Origin: Prevotella sp.
GTDB taxonomy: Bacteria > Bacteroidota > Bacteroidia > Bacteroidales > Bacteroidaceae
DNA length: 12,180 nucleotides
NCBI GenBank assembly: GCA_024681875.1
Contig: JAILAA010000128.1
Span: forward strand, 1 to 12,180
Direction of reading: 5' to 3'
Shown here piece after piece: positions 6,284-12,180 of this stretch. Under the pieces are notes generated by a model. That model was not told the origin of the DNA, did not search any database, and saw only the letters and a list, made by a program, of their open reading frames with translations. The stretch's first letter is position 1, and each line of letters starts with the position of its first letter. Both the position numbers and the translations under genes were made by a program.

Positions 6284-6685
6284 TTAGCGTTTTTTTGCCT
6301 CTTTGCGCAGTTCCGCATCCATTCTGAATACAGTATAGAGCTGAATGACAGCTGCGAGCAAAAGCAAAACAAGCCAGTTGTTATGCACATAGTTGAGCCA
6401 CGTCAGATGGTCGAGACCAAAGGGGTTTCCCTCATCGGCAAACATCAACGCGGCAGTAAGGATGAGCAACACATCGCTCATCAACATGATGCGGCGAAGG
6501 CGCTGGATGGTGAAGTTATTGCCCTCATAGCGCTGCTGCACCTGCATAGCAACAAAAGCCAGCGCGCCGATGGAAAAGAGCCAAGGGGCTACACTCTTAC
6601 ACATCATCCATATAGCTGCACCAGCCAGCATAAGTATGGCTCCGCTGATGAAAATGGCGTTCTGTAAGCTATTCAACTGTTTCAT
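6284..6685 (-). CDS. Small four-helix membrane protein, function unknown
   Basis: A 133-aa protein with four hydrophobic helices at about 10-28, 33-50, 66-83 and 102-120, and a short lysine/arginine-rich C-terminus (KEAKKR) that probably faces the cytoplasm. I do not recognise a named family, and there are no catalytic motifs. It overlaps the end of the FtsB-like gene by 17 bp, so it belongs to the dnaX message. An 89-nt gap with a promoter follows it. Its neighbours suggest a conserved Bacteroidales membrane protein carried with division genes; any role in division would be inferred only from position. Confidence 0.75.
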   Translation of the reverse strand: MKQLNSLQNAIFISGAILMLAGAAIWMMCKSVAPWLFSIGALAFVAMQVQQRYEGNNFTIQRLRRIMLMSDVLLILTAALMFADEGNPFGLDHLTWLNYVHNNWLVLLLLAAVIQLYTVFRMDAELRKEAKKR

Positions 6686-7031
6686 TGCCTGTCAATGTCT
6701 GAGGCTTAGGGTCATCATCGCTTAGCACGAAGACGTCTTCGTCGTCCATCTTCATAAAGTGCTGTTCACGAGCCACACGCTCCACTTCCTTCATGTCAGT
6801 CTGCATGTGGTAGATTTTATCGAGGTTAGCTTTCGTAAGGGCATTATGCTGGGCTATCTCGTTTTTGAGTTCGTTAATGCGGCTCTTTTTGCGCATATGT
6901 CCGACGACGCTATTCTCGCCTATGAAGCCTACTATCAGTACCCCCAAGGCAAGCACTACCAGATATTTATTCACATGCAGGAAAGCCTTCGCTATCCTCT
7001 TTGTCTTTTGTATGAAGTCTTTTTTCGTCAT
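6669..7031 (-). CDS. FtsB/DivIC-type septum formation protein
   Basis: A 120-aa bitopic protein of the septum initiator family. A short basic cytoplasmic tail (1-20) is followed by one membrane helix (about 22-38), a coiled coil (about 47-84) and the family's closing motif ERVAREQHFMKMDDEDVFVL (84-103). The motif is close to the ExxAREx(y/f)xMxxxxExV pattern of FtsB/DivIC. A 17-residue polar tail ends it. These proteins join FtsL and FtsQ/DivIB at the divisome and help activate septal peptidoglycan synthesis. It lies 6 nt after dnaX and overlaps the small membrane gene by 17 bp. It ends with a genuine TAG, which bears on the internal TAG at 9435. Confidence 0.85.
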   Translation of the reverse strand: MTKKDFIQKTKRIAKAFLHVNKYLVVLALGVLIVGFIGENSVVGHMRKKSRINELKNEIAQHNALTKANLDKIYHMQTDMKEVERVAREQHFMKMDDEDVFVLSDDDPKPQTLTGNETVE

Positions 7032-7037
7032 ATTCTA

Positions 7038-8834
7038 TTACGCTAATTCTAAATCAAATACTTCACGTAGTATCTCCACCGATTTGTTTTGGCGGCTCAT
7101 CATCTCAAACTGCTCACGACGTGTCAACACCTTCTCTTGTTCGTACTGTTCTGCCACATGTAGCGTCAATGTGACAGCATTGTTGTGAAGATAGAGTTGT
7201 AGTGTCTTCACAATACTGCCCCTAATGCCCTCCATCTCCGTCTTTATGATTTCGTTGGGCACCATCACTTCAACGGCAGGCATTTCGGTAATGACAGGAT
7301 TCATATTCTTCATTCTGGCGGCAATGCCACTGAGACGCTGAGGCATACGGTTGCACATCGACATCCACTGAAATTCCAGATCTTCCTGTGTGAAGCTTCG
7401 CTGTTCATTGTCTGTTGACTGCTGGCCATTATCTGTCGCCCCTGACAGAATCTGCATCTTGTGAGGAACGCTCTTTCCACGCAGATTTCCCCATGATGTA
7501 GTAATGCCCGAAAGGCGCAGTTTTCTGCCTTCCGATTTATTCTCTCCACTTTCCTCAGAAACCACAGCCGCGGCCACCTGCGGAGCCGTCTTCATTTCGG
7601 GCTGTGTTGATGGCAGTTCTTTCCTCTCTTCTCTTTTCTCTTTCCTCTCACCTCTCTCCTCTTTCCTTTGAGAGGGCGCCATCAAGTTCTTAAACAGGGT
7701 TTTCAATCTTCTGGGCTTACGCCCACTACTGGCACTGTCGTCCTGCTGGGTAATCTGCGCCATCTCAATGAGTGTCAGCTCCACCAGCAAGCGTTTATTC
7801 GACGAGGTCCTATAGCCCATGTCGCATTGGTTCATCAGTCTCAGCGACTGATAGAGGAAGTGAGTGTCAGTTTTCTGGGCCTGCTCCTGATAACGTTGGC
7901 TCTGCTGCTCACTCACCTCAAGAAGGGGCAATGTCTGCGGGTCCTTAGCCATCAGTACATTGCGCACATGCTTGGCAAGTCCCTGTATAAGCAGACCTCC
8001 GTCAAAACCTTTGCCAATAATATCGTTGAGCAAGACCATCAGCTCCGACACATTATTATTTATGGAGAGGTCGACGATGCGGAAGTAATACTCAGAGTCC
8101 AGAACATTCAGGTCCTCAATCACCTTCTTGTAAGTAATATTGCCCTGACAGAACGACGCAGCCTGATCGAAAATGCTCAGGGCATCGCGCATACCTCCAT
8201 CGGCCTTCTCGGCAATGACGGCCAGCGCCTCCTCCTCATAGCCGATGCCTTCCTTCGCAGCCACATCCTTTAAGTGGGCGATAATGTTCTGCACCGTCAT
8301 GCGCTCGAAGTCATAGATCTGACAGCGACTCAGGATGGTGGGCAGAATCTTGTGCTTCTCCGTCGTGGCAAGGATGAAGATAACGTGTGCAGGGGGCTCC
8401 TCCAGTGTCTTCAGGAATGCGTTGAAGGCAGCCGTCGACAGCATGTGTACCTCATCGATGATAAAAACCTTGTACTTGCCCACCTGCGGCGGTATGCGTG
8501 TCTGCTCCATCAGTGTTTTGATGTGCTCCACAGAGTTGTTAGAGGCAGCATCGAGCTCAAAGATATTCAGAGAACGCTGCTCGTTAAAGCTCTGACAGCT
8601 TTCGCATTCACCACAAGCCTCACCCTCTGCCGTGGGATTCTGGCAGTTGATGGCTTTGGCAAAAATGCGCGCACAGGTGGTCTTGCCTACGCCGCGAGGG
8701 CCGCAGAACAGATAGGCATGGGCCAGCTTGCCACTCTTCACCGCGTTCTTTAGTGTAGTGGTTAGCGCCGTCTGACCCACCACCGTGTCAAACGACATGG
8801 GGCGGTATTTACGTGCCGATACGATATATTCCAT
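7038..8834 (-). CDS. dnaX: DNA polymerase III subunit gamma/tau
   Basis: A 598-aa clamp-loader ATPase that loads the sliding clamp and organises the replisome. The AAA+ motor is complete: Walker A GPRGVGKT (45-52), four zinc cysteines (C64, C74, C77, C80), Walker B IIDEVH (125-130), sensor 1 around ATTE (156-159) and the SRC motif with the arginine finger (169-171). Domain III runs to about residue 360. The linker that follows carries two low-complexity stretches: a charged run at 390-406 (RKEERGERKEKREERKE) and a doubled TDNxQ unit at 467-477. The C-terminal tau-like region (about 480-598) interacts with the polymerase in other species. No A-rich slippery site of the E. coli type is seen, so a separate gamma form is not predicted. 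It is the first gene of the minus-strand run. Confidence 0.95.
   Translation of the reverse strand: MEYIVSARKYRPMSFDTVVGQTALTTTLKNAVKSGKLAHAYLFCGPRGVGKTTCARIFAKAINCQNPTAEGEACGECESCQSFNEQRSLNIFELDAASNNSVEHIKTLMEQTRIPPQVGKYKVFIIDEVHMLSTAAFNAFLKTLEEPPAHVIFILATTEKHKILPTILSRCQIYDFERMTVQNIIAHLKDVAAKEGIGYEEEALAVIAEKADGGMRDALSIFDQAASFCQGNITYKKVIEDLNVLDSEYYFRIVDLSINNNVSELMVLLNDIIGKGFDGGLLIQGLAKHVRNVLMAKDPQTLPLLEVSEQQSQRYQEQAQKTDTHFLYQSLRLMNQCDMGYRTSSNKRLLVELTLIEMAQITQQDDSASSGRKPRRLKTLFKNLMAPSQRKEERGERKEKREERKELPSTQPEMKTAPQVAAAVVSEESGENKSEGRKLRLSGITTSWGNLRGKSVPHKMQILSGATDNGQQSTDNEQRSFTQEDLEFQWMSMCNRMPQRLSGIAARMKNMNPVITEMPAVEVMVPNEIIKTEMEGIRGSIVKTLQLYLHNNAVTLTLHVAEQYEQEKVLTRREQFEMMSRQNKSVEILREVFDLELA
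7395..7436 (-). repeat. Two-unit 21-nt repeat in the dnaX linker
   Basis: Two successive 21-nt units, each starting ACAGAyAATG and continuing to CAGC in the coding sense, encode TDNGQQS and TDNEQRS. The units differ at several positions. Confidence 0.5.
7617..7669. repeat. Polypyrimidine/polypurine tract in the dnaX linker
   Basis: 53 bases with a single purine (A7650) on the plus strand, that is, almost pure purine in the coding sense. It encodes the arginine/lysine/glutamate run at residues 389-406. Such mirror-like tracts can slip or form triplexes; here the frame is kept. Confidence 0.75.
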
Positions 8835-8857
8835 AGTGGTTGTTTGATTTCACGCTA

Positions 8858-8865
8858 CAAAGATA
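8858..8865 (-). promoter_or_regulatory. Candidate -7 box of the dnaX promoter
   Basis: The minus strand reads TATCTTTG, a perfect TAnnTTTG match, about 23 nt before the dnaX ATG. No TTTG is seen at the proper -33 distance, so the call rests on the -7 box and its position. Confidence 0.5.
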
Positions 8866-9082
8866 CTGAAAAAAGCACAAAGAGCATACTATTTCCTAAA
8901 AAAAATGTAAGTATCAACTAAATAAATCCCCGATTAGAATGGTCAAATCATGTATGACAAAGGCTGCTGTCAGCCCACAAAATGAGAGACATATCAACTT
9001 ATAGGTTATTACATTTTAGGTAGATATAGCCAAAAAACATTAAATAATTACACTCAAATACGTCATATTGGGTTAAAATGTG

Positions 9083-9090
9083 TAATTTTG
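9083..9090 (+). promoter_or_regulatory. Candidate -7 box for the kinase-like gene pair
   Basis: TAATTTTG matches TAnnTTTG. It would give a leader of roughly 70 nt before the ATG at 9168. The -33 element is not recognisable, so support is modest in such AT-rich DNA. Confidence 0.35.
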
Positions 9091-9167
9091 AGCGAATTTA
9101 TGTGAACAAAATAATAACTAATTATAACTTGCAATTATAGTTTATTCATGTAATCCTCTCGGAAACA

Positions 9168-9437
9168 ATGACAACAATTATATTTATTTTGGTTGCTGCC
9201 AACTTGTTCTTGATGGCGAGTTGCCTGATGCAAAAGAGCAGGGCTAAGCATTTGAGAGAAAACATTGCCAACATGAGGCAGCGTCAGGCAGACCTGAAGC
9301 ACAAGCGCTCGCAAATGAAGTCGAACGCCACAATAACTGTTAAGCAGAACAATTTAATACCGTGGACATGGACCAAGGAAAGCGGTTGTTTCATTTATGA
9401 CAGCCATGAGACGCTGTCCAGAGGGCACGACACATAG
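9168..9437 (+). CDS. N-terminal fragment: membrane anchor and start of PAS domain
   Basis: An 89-aa open frame with one N-terminal membrane helix (about 3-20), a positively charged amphipathic stretch (24-50) and the first strand of a PAS-like domain (WTW at 65-67). It ends at the internal TAG. The same layout starts the 10450 gene (WTW at 67-69 there), so this is best seen as the front part of a broken kinase-like gene, not an independent protein. It has no periplasmic sensor domain: the anchor is followed directly by cytoplasmic sequence. Confidence 0.5.
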   Translation: MTTIIFILVAANLFLMASCLMQKSRAKHLRENIANMRQRQADLKHKRSQMKSNATITVKQNNLIPWTWTKESGCFIYDSHETLSRGHDT

Positions 9438-9497
9438 ATTATTACGGAAGACTATTTCTTCAACCACTATTTCGATGGAGTACCCGGATGCAGGACG

Positions 9498-10439
9498 ATG
9501 TTCCAGGAGTTTGTCGACAAACGTCCTGAAGGCCATGCCGACACCGCCCACATCATGTTCCCTTTCGGAGGAGCGCACTCTTCTTTATGGGCCGACATGA
9601 ATGCAACTGCCCTGGAGCGCGATGCAGACGGCAGAGCCACATGCATCATGGGCTTTGTCACCTTCATCAATCAGGACAGTCAGTTGCAGACGTCTGAATT
9701 GCTACAATCAATAGGAAGCTCTACACAGACATCAAAGATGCCTTTTATTGCTGACGTCAACCGTGAGATAGAGCCCGTGCTGAACAAATTCATGTCTGCG
9801 AAGGATAGGCTGCGTATGGCTGACAACAGCGAGGAGGAGCAAAGGCTTCTGACTCAGATGGAGCAAGAGACCGCTATCATCGAAGGCATGCTTACCAACA
9901 CCATTACACTTTCCAGAATAGAGAGCGACCAGTGGGAATTCCGCAAACAAGAAACCTACTTAGATGAGCTGATATATGGCATCTATGGCCATCTGTCGGA
10001 TGTGTTCCGCAACAGCCTAACTGATGTAGAGTTGCGTATAGGCGACAGAGGGAGCATGAAGCATGTCATGATTGATGCACAGGTGGCACGTACAGCTTTG
10101 GCCTGCATCATCGACAATGCCATGAAGTTTACCAGCAAGGGAAGCGTCACCATTGGCTATAACGAAGGTTCAGATGAGCATTGTCCCTCCATAGCGTTCT
10201 ATGTTGAGGACACGGGCAGCGGCATTGCTCCCGAACAGCTGACGGTTCTCTTCGACCGTTTCGTCAAGCTCGACAGCAACAGCAACGGATTAGGCATTGG
10301 CCTCTACGTCTGTAAACTTTTGGTGAGCAAGGCAGGCGGGCATATTGATGTAACGTCGGAGCCCAATCGGGGAACACGTGTGACCGTGGAACTGCCCGTC
10401 GAACCAATCGACATTTTCACAAACTATCGTAATCAATAG
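9498..10439 (+). CDS. C-terminal fragment: histidine-kinase-like HATPase protein lacking the H-box histidine
   Basis: 313 aa from the first ATG after the internal stop; there is no good ribosome-binding site, so re-initiation is uncertain. Residues 1-58 are the rest of a PAS domain. The H-box aligns as FIADVNREIEPVLNKF (83-98) with the usual FLANMSHEIRTPLNAI, which puts R89 at the phosphoacceptor histidine and PV in place of TP. The ATP-binding half is well kept: N-box IIDNAMKFT (N207), G1 DTGSGI (238-243), F-box LFDRF (251-255) and G2 GLGIGL (264-269). It should bind ATP but not autophosphorylate in the normal way. The last codon's TAG overlaps the strong Shine-Dalgarno site of the paralogue, which begins 10 nt later. 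Confidence 0.7.
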   Translation: MFQEFVDKRPEGHADTAHIMFPFGGAHSSLWADMNATALERDADGRATCIMGFVTFINQDSQLQTSELLQSIGSSTQTSKMPFIADVNREIEPVLNKFMSAKDRLRMADNSEEEQRLLTQMEQETAIIEGMLTNTITLSRIESDQWEFRKQETYLDELIYGIYGHLSDVFRNSLTDVELRIGDRGSMKHVMIDAQVARTALACIIDNAMKFTSKGSVTIGYNEGSDEHCPSIAFYVEDTGSGIAPEQLTVLFDRFVKLDSNSNGLGIGLYVCKLLVSKAGGHIDVTSEPNRGTRVTVELPVEPIDIFTNYRNQ

Positions 10440-10443
10440 GAGG
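10438..10443 (+). promoter_or_regulatory. Shine-Dalgarno site of the second kinase-like gene
   Basis: AGGAGG overlaps the TAG stop of the upstream gene and sits 6 nt before the ATG at 10450. The local sequence AGGAGGAATACAATG is nearly the same as that of the CAT-like gene (AGGAGGAATAACAATG). It implies coupled translation of the pair. Confidence 0.6.
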
Positions 10444-10449
10444 AATACA

Positions 10450-11715
10450 ATGAACTGGATATGGATAGTATTATTGACGTTGACGGGCTTAGGCTTTGTG
10501 GCTATCAACATGCTCCAGCGCCGACAGAACCGAGACATAGAGGCTGCCGAAAACAAAGCTGAACAAGACCTCAATGCGGAGCAGCAGCAGCTCGACGAGA
10601 TAACATCCGACGGGACGATGTCACTACAGGAAATGACACTCACTATCTGGACATGGAGCGTTGTCAGCAATAAGCTTACATTATACACCCGAGGCGTGTT
10701 CCAGCAAGGCCTTCAATATGCTTCGGCAAAAGGCAGCGAGTTGCCAATGATGTCCTATGAAGACTATGTCAACCATCTGGTGCACCCTGACGACCGCAAA
10801 CGGATGCTACAGGCCTTCAACGACTTGATTGCAGGCAAAGACTGGAAGATGAGTGTGAAATACCGGGCTCGTCTGCTGAGAGACAAGGAGCAAATGGAGT
10901 GGGTTGACGCTTTCGCCCTTGCCACCGAGCACGATGCAGAAGGAAAAGCCATAGCCATGTTAGGCTCTGTAGAGGTTGTAGGCGAACAGCATCACCTGGC
11001 CGACAAACTGACTGAAATCAAGCAGCATCAGGCTTCGGCCAAGAAACGCTACCAACAAGCTACGGAAAGCATCATCCGTGAACAGGCGGCTCCCATTCAC
11101 CATATTTTAGACATTGCCCGCAAGTATGTCATGACTCAGGACGCTGACGAGCGTGCCTCGCTTGTCAATGAGATGAACGAGGCGCAAAAGCGTTGCCAGC
11201 AGACACATGAGGATGTCAGGCATCTGGTAGAATTGGAGAACGGATTATGGACCTACATCCAGATGGAGTGCTGTCTTGACGACGTGATGCAGGCATCGGT
11301 AATGATGTTGCAGGAAAGCATGCCCATGAACAAGCCTGCTATAAAGATAGCCACGAGTTGTCCCCAACCACCGCTGAAGGCCTCCATCGACATGAATGCG
11401 TTGCTGGTTGTACTTTACCACCTGCTGAGGAATGCCTATAAGTTTTCTGATAGTGGCACCATCACTATAGGCTATGAGCAGCCTCAGGATGGGAGTGTTC
11501 GCTTCTTTGTCAGTGATGAAGGCTGTGGCATTCCCGACGACCAAAAGCCTTTAGTGTTCGACCTCTTCTATAAGGGTAACCCCCAGCAACCCGGACTGGG
11601 CATCGGTTTGCGACTGGCCTCCAGACTGGTTCAGAGTCTAAACGGTGAGATGGGGCTCGAGTCAACTGAAGGTAAAGGCTCAACATTCTGGTTCCACGTG
11701 CCATTCATGTCGTAA
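10450..11715 (+). CDS. Membrane-anchored PAS/HATPase histidine-kinase-like protein without phosphoacceptor histidine
   Basis: A 421-aa paralogue of the upstream broken gene. One membrane helix (about 3-21) is followed by a charged coiled coil (24-50) and a PAS domain (about 62-177, with the PAS_3-like HPDDR at 112-116). A long helical linker leads to an H-box, REQAAPIHHIL (210-220), which aligns with HEIRTPLNAIL so that R210 replaces the histidine. The HATPase domain keeps N328-A329, K331-F332, G1 DEGCGI (356-361) and G2 GLGIGL (382-387). Two histidines at 217-218 lie one turn or more downstream and are not in the usual place. No receiver domain or DNA-binding domain is attached, and no response regulator gene is in the window. 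It may be a pseudokinase that modulates another system; that is inference. Confidence 0.8.
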   Translation: MNWIWIVLLTLTGLGFVAINMLQRRQNRDIEAAENKAEQDLNAEQQQLDEITSDGTMSLQEMTLTIWTWSVVSNKLTLYTRGVFQQGLQYASAKGSELPMMSYEDYVNHLVHPDDRKRMLQAFNDLIAGKDWKMSVKYRARLLRDKEQMEWVDAFALATEHDAEGKAIAMLGSVEVVGEQHHLADKLTEIKQHQASAKKRYQQATESIIREQAAPIHHILDIARKYVMTQDADERASLVNEMNEAQKRCQQTHEDVRHLVELENGLWTYIQMECCLDDVMQASVMMLQESMPMNKPAIKIATSCPQPPLKASIDMNALLVVLYHLLRNAYKFSDSGTITIGYEQPQDGSVRFFVSDEGCGIPDDQKPLVFDLFYKGNPQQPGLGIGLRLASRLVQSLNGEMGLESTEGKGSTFWFHVPFMS

Positions 11716-11757
11716 AACATTAACCGAATCCGTCACTCCTTTTGTAACATCCGTATC

Positions 11758-11815
11758 AGCCACTGACTTTCACGGACCATGCTAATTCCGAGGCAGTCCG
11801 TGAAAGTCCGTGGCT
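11758..11815. repeat. Long imperfect hairpin (dispersed-repeat candidate)
   Basis: Arms of 20 nt pair with one mismatch: AGCCAC-T-GACTTTCACGGAC (11758-11777) with GTCCGTGAAAGTC-C-GTGGCT (11796-11815), around an 18-nt loop. The right arm contains GTCCGTG twice. No U-tract follows, so it is not a standard terminator. The sequence core recurs in pyrC at 5290-5350. Confidence 0.75.
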
Positions 11816-11853
11816 AAATAACGTAGTCTGCATTGTTTCACCTCATAGATTTC

Positions 11854-11865
11854 GACCTATAGGTC
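11854..11865. repeat. Perfect 12-bp palindrome GACCTATAGGTC
   Basis: The palindrome is flanked by TTTC and AAAA, so symmetry extends outward with one mismatch on each side. It could be a protein-binding site or part of the terminator region that starts one base later; no direct evidence favours either. Confidence 0.5.
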
Positions 11866-11916
11866 AAAAAAAAAATCGAGGCAAGAACCTGTTTCCCAAG
11901 TCCTTGCCTCGTTTTT
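11866..11916. terminator. Intrinsic terminator, probably bidirectional
   Basis: Ten A residues (11866-11875) precede the stem CGAGGCAAG (11877-11885) pairing with CTTGCCTCG (11903-11911), followed by TTTTT (11912-11916). The 9-bp GC-rich stem with A-tract and T-tract on either side is a classical terminator that works in both directions. It would end the kinase-like operon and possibly a gene entering from the right. Confidence 0.8.
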
Positions 11917-11917
11917 C

Positions 11918-11992
11918 ACTAATTATCAGCGTTCTGCCGGTTTATTCCTCGACGGCAGCCTGCGCGGCGGCTAACGAGCACTGATTATCAGC
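11918..11992. repeat. Direct 13-nt repeats flanking a GC-rich hairpin
   Basis: ACTAATTATCAGC (11918-11930) and ACTGATTATCAGC (11980-11992) differ at one base. Between them lie a 6-bp inverted repeat (CTGCCG with CGGCAG) and a GC-rich stretch unlike the AT-rich surroundings. Confidence 0.5.
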
Positions 11993-12008
11993 ACATTACG
12001 GCGAATCT

Positions 12009-12029
12009 GGGAAACATTTGGGAAACATT
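12009..12029. repeat. Tandem GGGAAACATT, two copies
   Basis: GGGAAACATT at 12009-12018 and 12020-12029, one base apart. The loop of the upstream terminator contains TGTTTCCCAA (11890-11899), complementary to the core of both copies. Confidence 0.6.
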
Positions 12030-12107
12030 ATGAGCATGAACTGCACATTCTGCACCCGATTTCCTCAATAATTCTAGCCATTTTTGTCACTTCGTTTACT
12101 TATTCTT

Positions 12108-12136
12108 ACAAATTTGCAGATTATTTGCAAATTTGT
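12108..12136. repeat. 11-bp perfect inverted repeat
   Basis: ACAAATTTGCA (12108-12118) and TGCAAATTTGT (12126-12136) with a 7-nt spacer. There is no T-tract of note, and the arms carry TTTG-like words, so an operator or promoter-associated site for a gene to the right is plausible. Confidence 0.5.
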
Positions 12137-12180
12137 TAGTTTCCTTGATGATTATCGAAAAACTATTGTCCCAGGAACTC

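Larger units (their letters stand above)
8835..9167. other. Divergent AT-rich intergenic region between dnaX and the kinase-like genes
   Basis: 333 bases without a credible gene. It holds a minus-strand -7 box close to dnaX and a plus-strand -7 box closer to the kinase-like pair, both listed separately. The remainder is AT-rich. I see no long inverted repeat, tRNA or terminator in it. Confidence 0.7.
9168..10439 (+). pseudogene. PAS/HATPase histidine-kinase-like gene interrupted by an in-frame TAG
   Basis: The frame opened by the ATG at 9168 meets TAG at 9435-9437, then continues without another stop to TAG at 10437-10439. Read through, it spans 423 codon positions, nearly the same as the 421-aa paralogue next door, with the same order: membrane helix (3-20), basic coiled stretch (about 24-50), PAS domain opening with WTW (65-67), degenerate H-box and HATPase domain. 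The stop is at position 90, inside the PAS domain. A single C-to-T change from a CAG codon would explain it. The rest of the frame shows no decay, so the lesion is recent, or the two halves are now separate products, or the TAG is a sequencing error. Separate entries describe the two halves. Confidence 0.65.
11716..12180. other. Gene-free region with many structured elements
   Basis: 465 bases with no credible reading frame. It holds, in order, a long imperfect hairpin, a 12-bp palindrome, an intrinsic terminator, a pair of 13-nt direct repeats around a GC-rich hairpin (11934-11939 with 11953-11958), two copies of GGGAAACATT and an 11-bp inverted repeat. No tRNA or rRNA sequence is recognisable. 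The last 60 bases may be the start of a promoter region for a gene beyond the window. Confidence 0.7.

Noticed and set aside
7617..7669. Programmed frameshift site for a short gamma form of dnaX
   Set aside because: The purine-rich coding strand has no A6G-type slippery heptamer; only short A runs occur.
7668..8753. Two long plus-strand open frames (7668-8273 and 8274-8753) opposite dnaX
   Set aside because: They are antisense to conserved dnaX coding sequence, lack recognisable domains or promoters, and are explained by codon bias of the real gene.
9435..9437. TAG read as an amino acid by an altered genetic code
   Set aside because: TAG is used as a normal terminator by the FtsB/DivIC-like gene in the same window, and a point mutation or read error is simpler.
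11918..12029. CRISPR array
   Set aside because: The repeats are only two copies of 13 nt and two copies of 10 nt, without regular spacers or cas genes.

Overview
The window looks like a chromosomal segment of a Bacteroidota bacterium, most likely Prevotella or a close relative in the Bacteroidales. This rests on several Bacteroides-type promoter boxes (TAnnTTTG), a DUF4369 lipoprotein, a DUF3795 protein, and protein sequences typical of that order. It is family recognition by eye; no search was run.

Layout. (1) At 1-136 lies the 3' tail of a GNAT-type acetyltransferase that appears frameshifted, followed after 3 nt by a CDP-alcohol phosphatidyltransferase (140-649). (2) At 650-872 is a regulatory gap with a strong hairpin, two candidate promoters and a near-perfect palindrome over the -33 box. 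It drives a three-gene plus-strand cluster: DUF3795 cysteine-rich protein, a helical-repeat-like protein of unknown function, and a chloramphenicol-acetyltransferase-like protein. (3) From 8834 down to 2353, seven minus-strand genes sit almost end to end: dnaX, an FtsB/DivIC-type septum protein, a small four-helix membrane protein, a DUF4369 lipoprotein (with its own promoter), dihydroorotase, a membrane-anchored metallophosphoesterase and a PlsC-type acyltransferase. The last gene overlaps the CAT-like gene tail to tail. This is mostly a housekeeping run: replication, division, pyrimidine synthesis, phospholipid synthesis. (4) After a divergent AT-rich gap (8835-9167) come two tandem paralogous membrane-anchored PAS/HATPase proteins of nearly equal length (423 codon positions and 421 aa). 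The first is interrupted by an in-frame TAG. In both, the phosphoacceptor histidine of the H-box appears to be arginine, while the ATP-binding motifs remain. (5) The last 465 bases (11716-12180) hold no gene but many structures: a long imperfect hairpin, a 12-bp palindrome, an intrinsic terminator, direct repeats and a final inverted repeat.

The most interesting points are the pair of histidine-less kinase homologues, the TAG inside the first, and a palindromic repeat that seems to occur both in the terminal intergenic region and inside the dihydroorotase reading frame, where it encodes a poorly conserved stretch of about 20 residues. The rest reads as ordinary core genome.
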